From NCBI GenBank assembly GCA_964588325.1, contig CAZPOR010000001.1, forward strand, positions 1-64,000: DNA of 64,000 bases. The letters are read 5' to 3'. Source of the stretch: Thiovibrio sp964588325 (GTDB taxonomy: Bacteria; Desulfobacterota; Desulfobulbia; Desulfobulbales; Desulfurivibrionaceae). Numbering within the stretch: position 1 is the first letter of the stretch; each line of letters starts with the position of its first letter. Positions 42,507 through 51,321 of this stretch are shown here, one piece after another. The notes below the pieces were generated by a model, which saw nothing but the letters and a program-made list of their open reading frames with translations, searched no databases and had not been told where the DNA came from. The position numbers and the translations under genes were made by a program.

Positions 42507-44567
42507 ATGCTGAAAACCGGTCTGCGCGGCAAGCTCTATCTGGGTCTTTTCCTGTTGCTGTTTTTTTTCAGCGTGCTGATTTTTTTCATGGTCACCCGGA
42601 TCATGCGCGAGGCGCTTCTCGAGGAAAACAGAAACCGGGGGATTTCCATCGCCGCCAATCTGGCGGCCCGGGCGGTGGAACCCATTCTGACCATCGATTT
42701 TCTGATCCTGAAAAATCTGGTTGACGAGGCCGCCAGCCTCAACGATGACATCTCCTACGGGTTCATCCTCGGGAGCGAGGGAGAGGTGCTCGTCCATACC
42801 TTCAAGGGCGGCTTTCCCATTGAAATGAAAACGACCAACACGGTGGAGAGCCATCAGCCTTTCAGCAGGCGTCTGCTCGATACCGGCGAAACTCTGGTCT
42901 ATGATTATGCCGCTCCGGTGATCATCGGCGAGGAGCGGATCGGCACCGTCCGGGTCGGCCTGCTCAGGACCAGGGTGGAAAAGGCCATCAACCGTTTGCT
43001 CCGCCTCGCTTTTCTCGTTACCAGCATTGTGACCCTGGCGGCCGGGATTGTGGGGGCGGTTTTGGCCAATTCCGTCACCCGGCGGATCAAGCTGTTGCAG
43101 CAGTCCGCGGAAAAGGTGGTGCGGGGGGAACTGGACACCCATACCGCGCCCACCCTGAGGGAGAATTGCTGGGAAGTCATGCAGTGCGACAATACGCGGT
43201 GCAAGGCGTACGGGAATTTTTACCATCGCTGCTGGTATCTGGCCGGAACCCTTTGCGCCAACTGCATTGCCGGTGATTATGCCACCAAGATCGAAACCTG
43301 CCGGCACTGCGCCGTATACAAAAAATCCACCGGAGACGAAATCCAAAGCCTGGCCGAAAGTTTTGATTACATGACGCTCTCCCTGAAAAAACGCATGCAG
43401 GAGTTGCAGGACGCCGAAAAAACCATGCGGGAGCAGCGCATGCTGCTGAAAACTATTCTGGACGCCACGCCGGAATTCGTCTATCTGCAGGATTGCCATG
43501 GGAAGTATCAGGCGGTGAACAGGGCTTTCTGTCACTTGCTCGGCAAGGAGGAGGAGCAAATCATCGGCAAGGTTGATCATGACCTGTATCCGCCGGACAG
43601 GGCCAAAAAAAATATCGAGGAAAACGAGGAAATACTTCGCAGCGGCGCCGTCCTTGAAAAGCAGGAAGCCATCGAGAGCGGATCGGGCTCCAAATGGTGT
43701 CATGTGATGCGAATGCCGGTGCGAAGCCCGGACGGCGCGATCAGCGGCATCCTCTGGAGCGGGCGGGACATCACGGCGCTCAAGGAGATGGAAGCGCGGA
43801 TGGTGCAGGCTCGCAAGATGGAGTCCGTGGGGCAGCTCGCAGCCGGGGTTGCCCATGAGATCAATACGCCGCTGGGTGTTATCCTCGGCTATGCCCAGGT
43901 GCTCCTTGAGGAGATTCCCGAAGACGATCAACGGCACCAGGATCTGGAGATTATCAACCGGCAGGGCAAGATCTGCCGAAGAATTGTGGCGGATTTGCTC
44001 AAATTTTCGCGCTGGTCCGGAAGCACCTATGCCTTTTTTGCCCCAAACGAGGTAATCGAAGAGATTGTTTCGGTCATGGAGCATACCTTCAACCTTGACC
44101 GGGTGAGCATCCGGTGCCAGTTGGATCCGTTGCTTCCAGGCTTTTTGGGCGACAGGGATAAATTCAAGCAGGTTCTGGTGAACCTGCTCAATAACGCGCA
44201 CGATGCTATCGGCACGGATGGCCGCATTTGCATCACCACCTTTTTTGATGCCATGCGCAGCGAACTGGTGCTGACGGTGAGCGATACCGGCCAGGGTATC
44301 CCCAGGGAAGATCAGGGGAGAATCTTCGACCCCTTTTTTACGACAAAACCGGTGGACAAGGGAACCGGTCTCGGATTATCTGTGAGCTACGGGATCGTTC
44401 AGGAGCACGGCGGAAGGATAACCGTGGAAAGTCCCCCGGGGGGTGACCATGCCTGCGACAAAAAGGCGAACCGTGGCGCAGCCTTCCTGGTCCGCCTGCC
44501 AACGGTATATTTCCAGGAAGGGCAGGGCGGTGCTGAAAAAATGATTGTGAGGAGCAAGAGCGCATAA
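42507..44567 (+). CDS. Membrane histidine kinase with cysteine-rich insert
   Basis: 686-aa sensor. Transmembrane helices at about 10-32 and 167-190 enclose a periplasmic sensor domain, followed by a HAMP-like linker. A cysteine-rich segment (about 210-272) contains CWEVMQCDNTRCKAYG, RCWYLAGTLCANC and CRHCAVYK, resembling the two-CW domain and likely binding a metal or Fe-S cluster. A PAS domain (about 310-425) and the kinase core with His450 in GQLAAGVAHEINTPLGV follow. ATPase motifs are intact (VLVNLLNNAHDAIG, VSDTGQGIP, GTGLGLS). The stop overlaps the response regulator start (TAATG). Confidence 0.9.
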   Translation: MLKTGLRGKLYLGLFLLLFFFSVLIFFMVTRIMREALLEENRNRGISIAANLAARAVEPILTIDFLILKNLVDEAASLNDDISYGFILGSEGEVLVHTFKGGFPIEMKTTNTVESHQPFSRRLLDTGETLVYDYAAPVIIGEERIGTVRVGLLRTRVEKAINRLLRLAFLVTSIVTLAAGIVGAVLANSVTRRIKLLQQSAEKVVRGELDTHTAPTLRENCWEVMQCDNTRCKAYGNFYHRCWYLAGTLCANCIAGDYATKIETCRHCAVYKKSTGDEIQSLAESFDYMTLSLKKRMQELQDAEKTMREQRMLLKTILDATPEFVYLQDCHGKYQAVNRAFCHLLGKEEEQIIGKVDHDLYPPDRAKKNIEENEEILRSGAVLEKQEAIESGSGSKWCHVMRMPVRSPDGAISGILWSGRDITALKEMEARMVQARKMESVGQLAAGVAHEINTPLGVILGYAQVLLEEIPEDDQRHQDLEIINRQGKICRRIVADLLKFSRWSGSTYAFFAPNEVIEEIVSVMEHTFNLDRVSIRCQLDPLLPGFLGDRDKFKQVLVNLLNNAHDAIGTDGRICITTFFDAMRSELVLTVSDTGQGIPREDQGRIFDPFFTTKPVDKGTGLGLSVSYGIVQEHGGRITVESPPGGDHACDKKANRGAAFLVRLPTVYFQEGQGGAEKMIVRSKSA

Positions 44568-44926
44568 TGGCCAGAATTCTTGTGCTGGATGATGTTCCGG
44601 ACGCCTTGAGCATGATCAGGCGTATCCTGGAGAAGAAAGGGCATGAGATCGCCACTTTCACCGAAGAGGAAGAGGCGCTCAAGTATGCCCGGGACAACAG
44701 GGTTGACCTGGCGATCCTTGATATCAAGCTTAAAAAAATGAGCGGGGTCGAGGTGCTGGAGGAGTTGAAAAAAAATAATCCCGCCGGGCGGGTGATCATG
44801 CTCACCGGTTATCCCACCATGGAAAGCGCCCGGGAGTCCCTGCGGCTGGGGGCCGACGATTATTGCGTCAAGCCGCTTGACAAGGCTGAGCTGGAAGAGA
44901 AGGTCAGCCGGGTGCTGGCTGGATAG
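44567..44926 (+). CDS. Single-domain response regulator
   Basis: 119-aa CheY-like receiver. Acidic residues in ILVLDDVPDAL, phosphoacceptor Asp52 in LAILDIKLKKMSG, Thr in VIMLTGYPTMES and Lys in CVKPLDKAE. There is no output domain, so it likely relays phosphate or acts by protein contact. It is translationally coupled to the kinase at 42507. Confidence 0.93.
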   Translation: MARILVLDDVPDALSMIRRILEKKGHEIATFTEEEEALKYARDNRVDLAILDIKLKKMSGVEVLEELKKNNPAGRVIMLTGYPTMESARESLRLGADDYCVKPLDKAELEEKVSRVLAG

Positions 44927-45070
44927 ATGGCCTCTCCGTGAGGCATCCCCGTGAGGAATTGCGGAGACACACAACGGCAGGGGCCGTGGCCGTCCTGGAG
45001 AAAAAGGCTTTGCGCAAAAATTTTCCGCTTGCTCGGCAAGGCGAAACGCGGAAGCAGCCGAAGGGAAAAG

Positions 45071-45478
45071 ATGGAAATTAAGCTCTCGGAGCCGCTGCAT
45101 GATGTGGCGCAGATTTGCCGGAACTACCATCGCAAGATACAGGTGTTGGCCGGGGTGCTTTTCTGCGCCGTTGTCCTGGGGGGGCTTGTCCTCATCTTCG
45201 AGTGGGCGCAGAAACCCATTTTCACCAACACGGCCTTTGGGCTCTTTGTCTCCGCCGGATTTGTCTTTGTCTATTACATGGAAGAGCTGAAGGAGTACAA
45301 GGAGATCGCCCCGAGCGAGCAGGGGAAGGCGGCCGGGTTTGCCCGTGAGCACCCCGAGGTCGCGGAATACCTGCAGAAGGTTGCCGCGACGGGCAGGGAG
45401 TTGGTGGCGATGGAATATGAGGAGATCGTCGCCTTTGTTGAGGCGAAAAAGGGGGAAGGCGGGGACAAGGAAAACTAG
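45071..45478 (+). CDS. Conserved small two-helix membrane protein
   Basis: 135-aa protein of unknown function. The N-terminus MEIKLSEPLHDVAQICRNYHRKI is polar. Two helices (about residues 24-45, VLAGVLFCAVVLGGLVLIF, and 53-68, TAFGLFVSAGFVFVYYM) follow, then an acidic helical tail rich in E and K. ATG 45071 follows AAGGGAAAA. It lies downstream of the kinase/receiver pair and converges on the ATPase cluster. Confidence 0.7.
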   Translation: MEIKLSEPLHDVAQICRNYHRKIQVLAGVLFCAVVLGGLVLIFEWAQKPIFTNTAFGLFVSAGFVFVYYMEELKEYKEIAPSEQGKAAGFAREHPEVAEYLQKVAATGRELVAMEYEEIVAFVEAKKGEGGDKEN

Positions 45479-45554
45479 GCGCTTGCCGCAGCCGGTTTCT
45501 CGTTCAGCCCTTGCTTTCCTGTGCGAAAGGCGAGGGTGTGTGATTTTTTCCCTG

Positions 45555-46430
45555 TCAGGCAGGCAGGGAAAATTGGATGATTTTTTCGGACAGTCCGCGC
45601 ACAGCCTTTGCCGCAGGCGAATCCGGCGCCTGGTGCAATAGCGGCACTCCCTTGACCACCGCATCCACCATGGCCGTGTCGAAAGGTATTGTGCCGAGAA
45701 CCGGGATCGCCTGTTCCCGGCAAAGCTGGCTGATATCCGCGCTGTAGCCGGGGTGGAGATCCCATTTGTTGATGCAGACCCCCATTGGGAGCTTGAAATG
45801 GCGGACGAGCTCCGTCACCCTTTTGAGGTCATGGAGGCCGGAAAGGGTTGGCTCTGTAACCAGGAGGACAAGATCGGCGCCGGAGAGCGAGGCGATGACC
45901 GGACAGCCTATCCCGGGAGGGCCGTCCACCAGCAGCCATGCCGCATTGGTCTTTTCAGCTTCTTCCCTGGCTCTTTTTTTGACCAGGGAGACGAGCTTGC
46001 CGGAATTTTCCTCGCCGATGCCCAGGCGGGCATGGATCATGGGCCCGTATCCGGTGCCGGAAAGAAACCACTCCCCACAGTGTTTTTCCTGAAGGCGGAT
46101 CGCCCCTTCCGGGCAAAAACGGGCGCAGACGCCGCAGCCCTCGCAGGAAAACGGGATCAGTTCGGCTGCGGCGTTGATGCGGATGGCCCGGAATTGGCAG
46201 AGTTCGGCGCAGGTTCCGCAGGCGTTGCACAGGGCAGGATCAATAACCGCCAGCACTCCGGACCGGAACTCATGCTCCTCGCGGATCCGGGGGGAGAGAA
46301 GCAGGTGGAGGTCGGCGGCATCCACATCGCAATCCGCCAGGACCGTTTGGGGCAGCAGCATGGCCAGGGCGGCGGTTATCGAGGTTTTCCCGGTGCCGCC
46401 CTTGCCGCTTAGAATCAGGAGCTCCTTCAT
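45555..46430 (-). CDS. MinD/Mrp-type ATPase with inserted 2[4Fe-4S] ferredoxin domain (1)
   Basis: 291-aa P-loop ATPase. The deviant Walker A LSGKGGTGKTSI sits at the N-terminus, followed by ADCDVDAADLHLLL. A ferredoxin insert at about residues 65-115 has CNACGTCAELC and CEGCGVCARFCPEG. The second half resumes with LLVDGPPGIGCPV and LVTEPTLSGLHDLKRV. Such proteins sit next to NifX-like proteins in anaerobes, including the ORP cluster of Desulfovibrio, and are thought to be redox-linked ATPases or metal-cluster carriers. It overlaps its paralogue at 46427 by four bases. Confidence 0.9.
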   Translation of the reverse strand: MKELLILSGKGGTGKTSITAALAMLLPQTVLADCDVDAADLHLLLSPRIREEHEFRSGVLAVIDPALCNACGTCAELCQFRAIRINAAAELIPFSCEGCGVCARFCPEGAIRLQEKHCGEWFLSGTGYGPMIHARLGIGEENSGKLVSLVKKRAREEAEKTNAAWLLVDGPPGIGCPVIASLSGADLVLLVTEPTLSGLHDLKRVTELVRHFKLPMGVCINKWDLHPGYSADISQLCREQAIPVLGTIPFDTAMVDAVVKGVPLLHQAPDSPAAKAVRGLSEKIIQFSLPA

Positions 46431-47257
46431 TGGCTGATCTCCTTGAGCAGGGAGGAGAAGATGGGGAGCAGCTCCGGCCGGCAGTTGACCAGGGGGATGC
46501 CTGCGGCATACCCTTCGGCGATTTTCCGGTCAAAAGGGATTTCAAGATGCACGGGGATATTTTCCTCCCGGCACCATCTCCCTGTTTTGCCGTCGCCCAG
46601 GTCGGCCCTGTTGAGGATGACTCCGAAGGGTTGCTCCAGTTTGCGCAGAACCCCCACGGCAAGCCGCAGGTCATGAAGGCCGAAGGGGGTCTCCTCGCTG
46701 ACCAGCAGGGTGTAATCGGCGCCGGTTATGGCGGCGAGGAGGGGGCATGATGTGCCCGGAGGCGCATCGAGGATGACAAGCCCATCGTTGAGGACGGCTT
46801 CTTCCTTCACCGCGCTGATAAGCGGCGCGGCCATGGCTTCTCCTACCCGGAGGGTGCCCTGGCTGAAGCCGATGGTGCCTGCCCGGCCGCTTTCCAGGAG
46901 GCCCAGCACCCTCTTTCCCCTGATGAGTGCGTTTTCCGGGCAGACCAGAAAACACCCCCCGCAGGAGTGGCAGAGTTCCGTGAAGGCCATGGCCGCGGAG
47001 CCGAAAACCGTGATGGCGTTGAAGCGGCAGATCTCCCGGCACTCGCCGCAGCCGCTGCATTGCGCCTCAACCACCTCCGGCACGGTGAGGGAGAATTCCC
47101 GGCGTTGATCCAGGACCGGTCTGAGCAGAATGTGGCCATTGGGTTCCTCCACATCGCAATCCGCGTAATGGACCGGTCCGTCGGCGGCCAAGGCAAGGCT
47201 CACGGCAATGGTGGTTTTGCCGGTCCCTCCCTTGCCGCTGGCAATGGCGATTTTCAT
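46427..47257 (-). CDS. MinD/Mrp-type ATPase with inserted 2[4Fe-4S] ferredoxin domain (2)
   Basis: 276-aa paralogue of the gene at 45555. Walker A ASGKGGTGKTTIAVSLALA, then ADCDVEEPNGHILLRP. The ferredoxin insert has CSGCGECREICRFNA and CHSCGGCFLVCPENALI. The C-terminal half has VILDAPPGTSCPLLAAI and LVSEETPFGLHDLRLAVG. The ATG at 47257 overlaps the stop of the NifX-like gene; a longer frame to 47338 only extends into that gene. Two such ATPases in tandem next to a NifX-like protein match the ORP-type arrangement. Confidence 0.9.
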   Translation of the reverse strand: MKIAIASGKGGTGKTTIAVSLALAADGPVHYADCDVEEPNGHILLRPVLDQRREFSLTVPEVVEAQCSGCGECREICRFNAITVFGSAAMAFTELCHSCGGCFLVCPENALIRGKRVLGLLESGRAGTIGFSQGTLRVGEAMAAPLISAVKEEAVLNDGLVILDAPPGTSCPLLAAITGADYTLLVSEETPFGLHDLRLAVGVLRKLEQPFGVILNRADLGDGKTGRWCREENIPVHLEIPFDRKIAEGYAAGIPLVNCRPELLPIFSSLLKEISQ

Positions 47258-47718
47258 GCCCCGCCCCGCTTGGCGCGGCAGCCGCCCATGCCGCCCCCCT
47301 TGCCCCTCCCCAAGCCCTTGCCTTTTTTCTGCCTGCAAGGGGTTTTGGAGGGTGAGCCTGTTTGCGGCGGGGAAGGCGTGCGGGGCGCGGGAGCATCCTG
47401 CCCGGCCCGGAACTGGTCGATTGCCTCGGCCACTGTTCCCGTAATGTTGTTCAGCATGGCAATTCCGGCTTTTTCGCAGACTGCGGCGGCCTTGGGGCCG
47501 ACAACGCCGGTGAGCACCGCCTTCGCACCGGCGTCGGCAATGAGGCCTGCCGCTTTGATGCCGGCGCCCTGCGCCGCTTCGCCGGCTGCCTGGTTGTCAA
47601 TGGCCTTGATGATGGTCTTGGTGTCCGGGTCGATGATGAGCAGGTACGCGGCCCGTCCAAAGCGCGGGTCTACGGTGGAAGAAAGTTCTTTCCCTGTGGC
47701 GCTGATGGCGATTTTCAT
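47254..47718 (-). CDS. NifX/NifB-like dinitrogenase cofactor-type protein
   Basis: 154-aa protein. The first 110 residues match the NifX/NafY/orange-protein fold: MKIAISATGKELSSTVDPRFGRAAYLLIIDPDT, then GIKAAGLIADAGAKAVLTGVVGPKA. The C-terminal 40 residues are low complexity, rich in P, K and G, with two cysteines (CRQKK, GGCRAKR). Relatives bind Fe-Mo or Mo-S-Cu clusters. It is the first gene of the minus-strand operon with the two ATPases. No nif genes are in the window, so an ORP-like role is favoured over nitrogen fixation. Confidence 0.88.
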   Translation of the reverse strand: MKIAISATGKELSSTVDPRFGRAAYLLIIDPDTKTIIKAIDNQAAGEAAQGAGIKAAGLIADAGAKAVLTGVVGPKAAAVCEKAGIAMLNNITGTVAEAIDQFRAGQDAPAPRTPSPPQTGSPSKTPCRQKKGKGLGRGKGGGMGGCRAKRGGA

Positions 47719-47764
47719 GGCGAATCCTCCGGAAAGCAGTGGTAGATATGGAACGGCGCGATTA

Positions 47765-47784
47765 TTATGTGCATATGCTCATAA
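47765..47784. promoter_or_regulatory. Near-perfect 20-bp operator-like palindrome
   Basis: TTATGTGCATATGCTCATAA is symmetric except at the sixth base of each arm. It lies just downstream of the -10 element of the NifX-ATPase operon, a position suited to repression, and is also within reach of the divergent activator gene. Confidence 0.6.
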
Positions 47785-47786
47785 TT

Positions 47787-47815
47787 GTTGTAAAGTTTTT
47801 ACAGGCCCGTGTCAA
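47787..47815 (-). promoter_or_regulatory. Sigma-70-type promoter of the NifX-ATPase operon
   Basis: On the minus strand, TTGACA (47810-47815) and TACAAC (47787-47792) are separated by exactly 17 bp. Transcription would start near 47780, inside the palindrome. Confidence 0.5.
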
Positions 47816-47978
47816 GGAGGATTTGTGGCCGCCGCGGCAAGCCGTGCGGCGGGAAGCGTCCAAAACGTTCTTGTTATTTTTACCGTCCCCGGTATAGTTG
47901 AGTCAGTCTTTCACCGCCTTTCCGTGACCAACTGCGCGTTCTCCAGAATGATCCGCCAAGGAGCCTGTTCCGGCAGCC

Positions 47979-50081
47979 ATGTGTCCACTCGATCCGAAAA
48001 ATCCGCTTTCGCTTTTCCGTGGCAGCGTCCTCGGCGCCATCACGGAAGGGGTTTTCACTGTTGACCGGGATTTGCGGATTACCTCGTTCAATCGTTCCGC
48101 CGAAAAGATTAGCGGGGTCACAGCGGAAGAAGCCATCGGCCGGAAATGCCATGAGATTTTTCAATCCGACATCTGCGATTCCGCCTGTGCGATTAAAATA
48201 GCCATGGGAACCGGCGGAGAGGTCATCAAGCACGGGGTCAATATCCGGACCAAAAGCGGAACTCTTCTCCCCATCAGCGTTACCGGCTCGGTGCTGCGCA
48301 ACGAGCAAGGGGAAATCATCGGCGGGGTGGAAACCTTCCGGGATGTCTCCGCGCTGGAGGACCTGCGCAAGGAAATCTTTTTGGACAATTTTATCCTCGA
48401 TTCCATTGCCGACGGCGCCTTCACCGTGGACAAGGATTTCCGGATCACCTCCTTCAACCGGGCGGCCGAGGATATTACCGGGGTGCGCCGTTGCGACGCC
48501 GTCGGCAAAAAATGTCACGAAGTGCTGCGCGCCAATATCTGTCAGACGGCCTGCGTTTTGAAAAAATCCATCGAGACCGGCGTGGATGCGGTCAGCCACA
48601 AGGTCTATATCCAGGATATCGAAGAAGATTTTCTGCCCGTCAGTGTCAGCGCTTCCGCCCTGCGCAACGAGCGCGGCGAGATCATCGGCGGGGTGGAGAC
48701 CTTCCGGGACATCTCCGCCCAGGAATCTCTGCGCAAAGAAGTTTCCCTGGGCGAGTTGATCCTCGATTCCATTGCCGACGGCGCTTTCACCGTGGACAAG
48801 GATTTCCGGATCACCTCCTTCAACCGGGCGGCCGAGGATATCACCGGGGTGCACCGCAGCAAAGCCATGGGCCGAAAGTGTCATGAGGTGTTGCGGGCCG
48901 ATATCTGCCATGAGACCTGCGCCCTGAAGAAATCCATTGCAACCGGCAGGGATGTCTCAAATATAAAGGTCTATATCCACGATGCGGAAGACGATCTTGT
49001 GCCCATCAGCGTCAACACCTCCGTGCTGCGCGACGAGAACGGCGAAGTCATCGGCGGGGTCGAGACCTTTCGGGATATCTCCTCCCTGGAAGCCCTGCGC
49101 AAGGAAATCTCCGAAACGTACAGTTTCAATGACATCATCAGCAAAAATCATAAAATTAAAAATATTTTTACCACCCTTCCCGATATTGCCAGAAGTGACA
49201 GTACGGTTCTCATCGAAGGGGCGAGCGGGTCGGGCAAGGAGCTCTTTGCCAAGGCAATCCACTCCCTGAGCAAACGCAAGGGACGATACATCACCCTCAA
49301 CTGTGCCGCGCTTCCCGATACCCTGCTGGAGTCGGAACTATTCGGCTACGAAAAGGGGGCTTTCACCGATGCCAAGGGCAACAAGCCCGGACGCTTCGCC
49401 CTGGCGGAGAAAGGGACCATTTTCCTTGATGAAATCGGCGATATTTCGCCGGCCTTGCAGTTGAAGCTCCTGCGGGTTCTCCAGGAAAAGGAGTATGAAC
49501 CCTTGGGAGGCACCACCACCCGCAAGACCGATGTCCGGGTGATTGCCGCCACCAACAAGAATCTGCAGGAGCAGGTGGATAAGGGAACCTTCCGCGCCGA
49601 TCTCTTCTACCGGCTCAATGTCATCAAGATATCCCTGCCCCCCCTGGCGGAGCGCCGGGAGGATATTCCTCTTCTTGTTGAACATTTCATAGGCAAGTTC
49701 AATAAGTTGAAGAACAAAAAAATAAGAACCGTGTCTCCGGATGTTCTGGACATCCTTATGCGCCACGAGTTTCCCGGGAATGTGCGGGAGCTGGAAAATA
49801 TCATCGAATACTGTTTTGTCCTCTGCCATGGAGAGACGATCGAAAGAATGCATCTGCCCGAAGGTCTGGTTTCGCGAATTTCCGGGGAAGAGGCGGATTT
49901 TGAGAATCTTCGCATCGAGGCAAATCCTCTCCTCAATGCCGAAGCGAGCACGGTTTTTGATGCCCTGCAAAGGTTCAACGGGCATCGGGGGAAATCGGCC
50001 GCCTACCTCGGCATCGACAAGGCAACGCTCTGGCGGAAGATGAAAAAGTTCGATATCTTCTTTCCGGCAGGCCGCGAATGA
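47979..50081 (+). CDS. Triple-PAS sigma-54-dependent transcriptional activator
   Basis: 700-aa activator. Three PAS domains (about residues 14-130, 137-250 and 258-370) are near-copies; the second and third share long identical stretches. Each has a KCHE...C..C cysteine pattern. The AAA+ domain has Walker A GASGSGKELF and FLDEIGDISP. The sigma-54 contact loop at about 460-465 reads GAFTDA, not GAFTGA. A Fis-type C-terminus (GKSAAYLGIDKATLWRKMKK) follows. There is no receiver, so the PAS domains should sense the signal. It is divergent from the NifX-like/ATPase operon, which resembles the ORP arrangement in Desulfovibrio. The GAFTDA variant may still be functional. Confidence 0.9.
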   Translation: MCPLDPKNPLSLFRGSVLGAITEGVFTVDRDLRITSFNRSAEKISGVTAEEAIGRKCHEIFQSDICDSACAIKIAMGTGGEVIKHGVNIRTKSGTLLPISVTGSVLRNEQGEIIGGVETFRDVSALEDLRKEIFLDNFILDSIADGAFTVDKDFRITSFNRAAEDITGVRRCDAVGKKCHEVLRANICQTACVLKKSIETGVDAVSHKVYIQDIEEDFLPVSVSASALRNERGEIIGGVETFRDISAQESLRKEVSLGELILDSIADGAFTVDKDFRITSFNRAAEDITGVHRSKAMGRKCHEVLRADICHETCALKKSIATGRDVSNIKVYIHDAEDDLVPISVNTSVLRDENGEVIGGVETFRDISSLEALRKEISETYSFNDIISKNHKIKNIFTTLPDIARSDSTVLIEGASGSGKELFAKAIHSLSKRKGRYITLNCAALPDTLLESELFGYEKGAFTDAKGNKPGRFALAEKGTIFLDEIGDISPALQLKLLRVLQEKEYEPLGGTTTRKTDVRVIAATNKNLQEQVDKGTFRADLFYRLNVIKISLPPLAERREDIPLLVEHFIGKFNKLKNKKIRTVSPDVLDILMRHEFPGNVRELENIIEYCFVLCHGETIERMHLPEGLVSRISGEEADFENLRIEANPLLNAEASTVFDALQRFNGHRGKSAAYLGIDKATLWRKMKKFDIFFPAGRE

Positions 50082-50132
50082 GGGCTTGAAATAAAAAATC
50101 TGATTACCACTAATCTTCAGCCATTTCTTTCG

Positions 50133-51142
50133 TCATTCCGGCGAAAGCCGGAAGGTGGATTCACATTTGAAGTGCAACATGTTACTCCAAAATAATTCAG
50201 CCGGGGTTTTGTAGTCCAGACATTTCCGAGGCGTATTGTTGTATGCCCTGATTAATTCGACAAAACGGTCTTCAGAGATCGTTGTCAGATCAATTTTTCT
50301 GGGGAGCGTGCATCGCATGCGGCCGATGGCGTTTTCGATACCACCCTTTTGCCAAGGCTTATATGTGTCACAGAAAAAAGTCTGGATATTGAGATCATGG
50401 AGGTCATAATGGCGAGCGAACTCGGTGCCATTGTCAAAGGTGACTGTCTGGCGCCACGCGGGTGGTAGCGGCGCCAGAATTTCCTTCATGGCTTTGGCGA
50501 CTGGCTGCGCGGCGTTGTTTGGTTGCCTGGTAGCAATGAGTAAGCGAGAGTGACGTTCATGCAAGGCGAGAATGGCTTGGCCGTACGTTTTAAATAACAT
50601 CAGGTCGGCCTCCCAGTGCCCTGGTGTTTGGCGGCTATTGGCCTCTTCAGGGCGTTCTTGCAGAGATCGCCGAGGGCAATAAACGAAGCAGGGCTTCCAC
50701 CCCTACGTCCGCGCCAGCCACGCTTGGATTTGCCACGTGGCAGATAATGACGCCAAGCATAGTCCTTCGTGCGGGCGATCTGTGCGTGGATGAATCGGTA
50801 GATGGTTTCATGGGAAATCACGCATCTCCCTGAATCCCTGGCAAGTCTTCCGGCAACTTGTTCCGGTGACCAGCCTTGAGCCAATCGAGAAAGCACTGTT
50901 TCGCGCAAATCGCTGTTGCGGTCCAACTTTGAGCCGGTCCAACGACGAGCGCGGCTCTGTTGCTCCGCAAAGGCAGGTTGGTACTGGCCATTACGATTGG
51001 AATTTCGCGTCATCTCTCGAGCAATTGTCGATGGCGCGCGATCCAGAGCTGTCGATATTTGCCGTATGGAGAGCCCAGCGGCTTGTAATCGGGCAATTTC
51101 GCAACGCTCTTCAATGGTGATATGGGCATATTTTTGTTCCAT
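50133..51142 (-). pseudogene. IS30-family transposase, frameshifted
   Basis: The N-terminal half (51142 downwards) has the HTH YAHITIEERCEIARLQAAGLS and SHETIYRFIHAQI. After SFIAL, near 50672, the frame breaks: a single missing base moves the continuation to another frame, where QERPEEANSRQTPGHWEADL supplies the first catalytic Asp. The second frame then gives FDNGTEFARH (second Asp) and KGGIENAIGRMR (Glu). The final residues, FRLSPE, and the stop are encoded by the flanking repeat, not the IS. Combined length is that of an intact IS30 transposase. A programmed -1 shift is not excluded, but no slippery heptamer was seen. Confidence 0.85.
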
Positions 51143-51185
51143 GGCAACACCTTACCAAAGTGTTGCACTTCGTTTGTGAATTTAG
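50153..51185 (-). mobile_element. IS30-family insertion sequence
   Basis: About 1,033 bp. Imperfect inverted ends share ATTCACA and GAAGTGCAACA (left 50158-50179, right near 51159-51182). Flanking GGA triplets (50150-50152 and 51186-51188) fit a 2-3 bp target duplication typical of the family; exact ends are uncertain by one or two bases because the target sequence is repetitive. It is inserted in the MITE-like repeat. Confidence 0.85.
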
Positions 51186-51321
51186 GGAATCCAGTCCGCG
51201 AAGGGTTTCTGGACCCCGGCTTTCGCCGGAGTGACGACTGTGGAATCATCGATTATTATTAAAAAATCAGATAGTTATCATGCTTCCTGCGACATTGGCT
51301 GAAGTTCGGTGGTAATCAGAA

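Noticed and set aside
47254..47718. NifX-like gene as evidence for nitrogen fixation
   Set aside because: No nitrogenase structural or assembly genes occur in the window, and the ATPase neighbours fit an ORP-type cluster better.
46967..48064. 365-codon plus-strand open frame
   Set aside because: It crosses the NifX-like gene, the intergenic promoter region and the activator start; low-complexity, no family similarity.
50600..50700. Programmed -1 frameshift in the IS30-family transposase
   Set aside because: No A6G/A7-type or other slippery heptamer is visible at the break; a single-base deletion explains it more simply.
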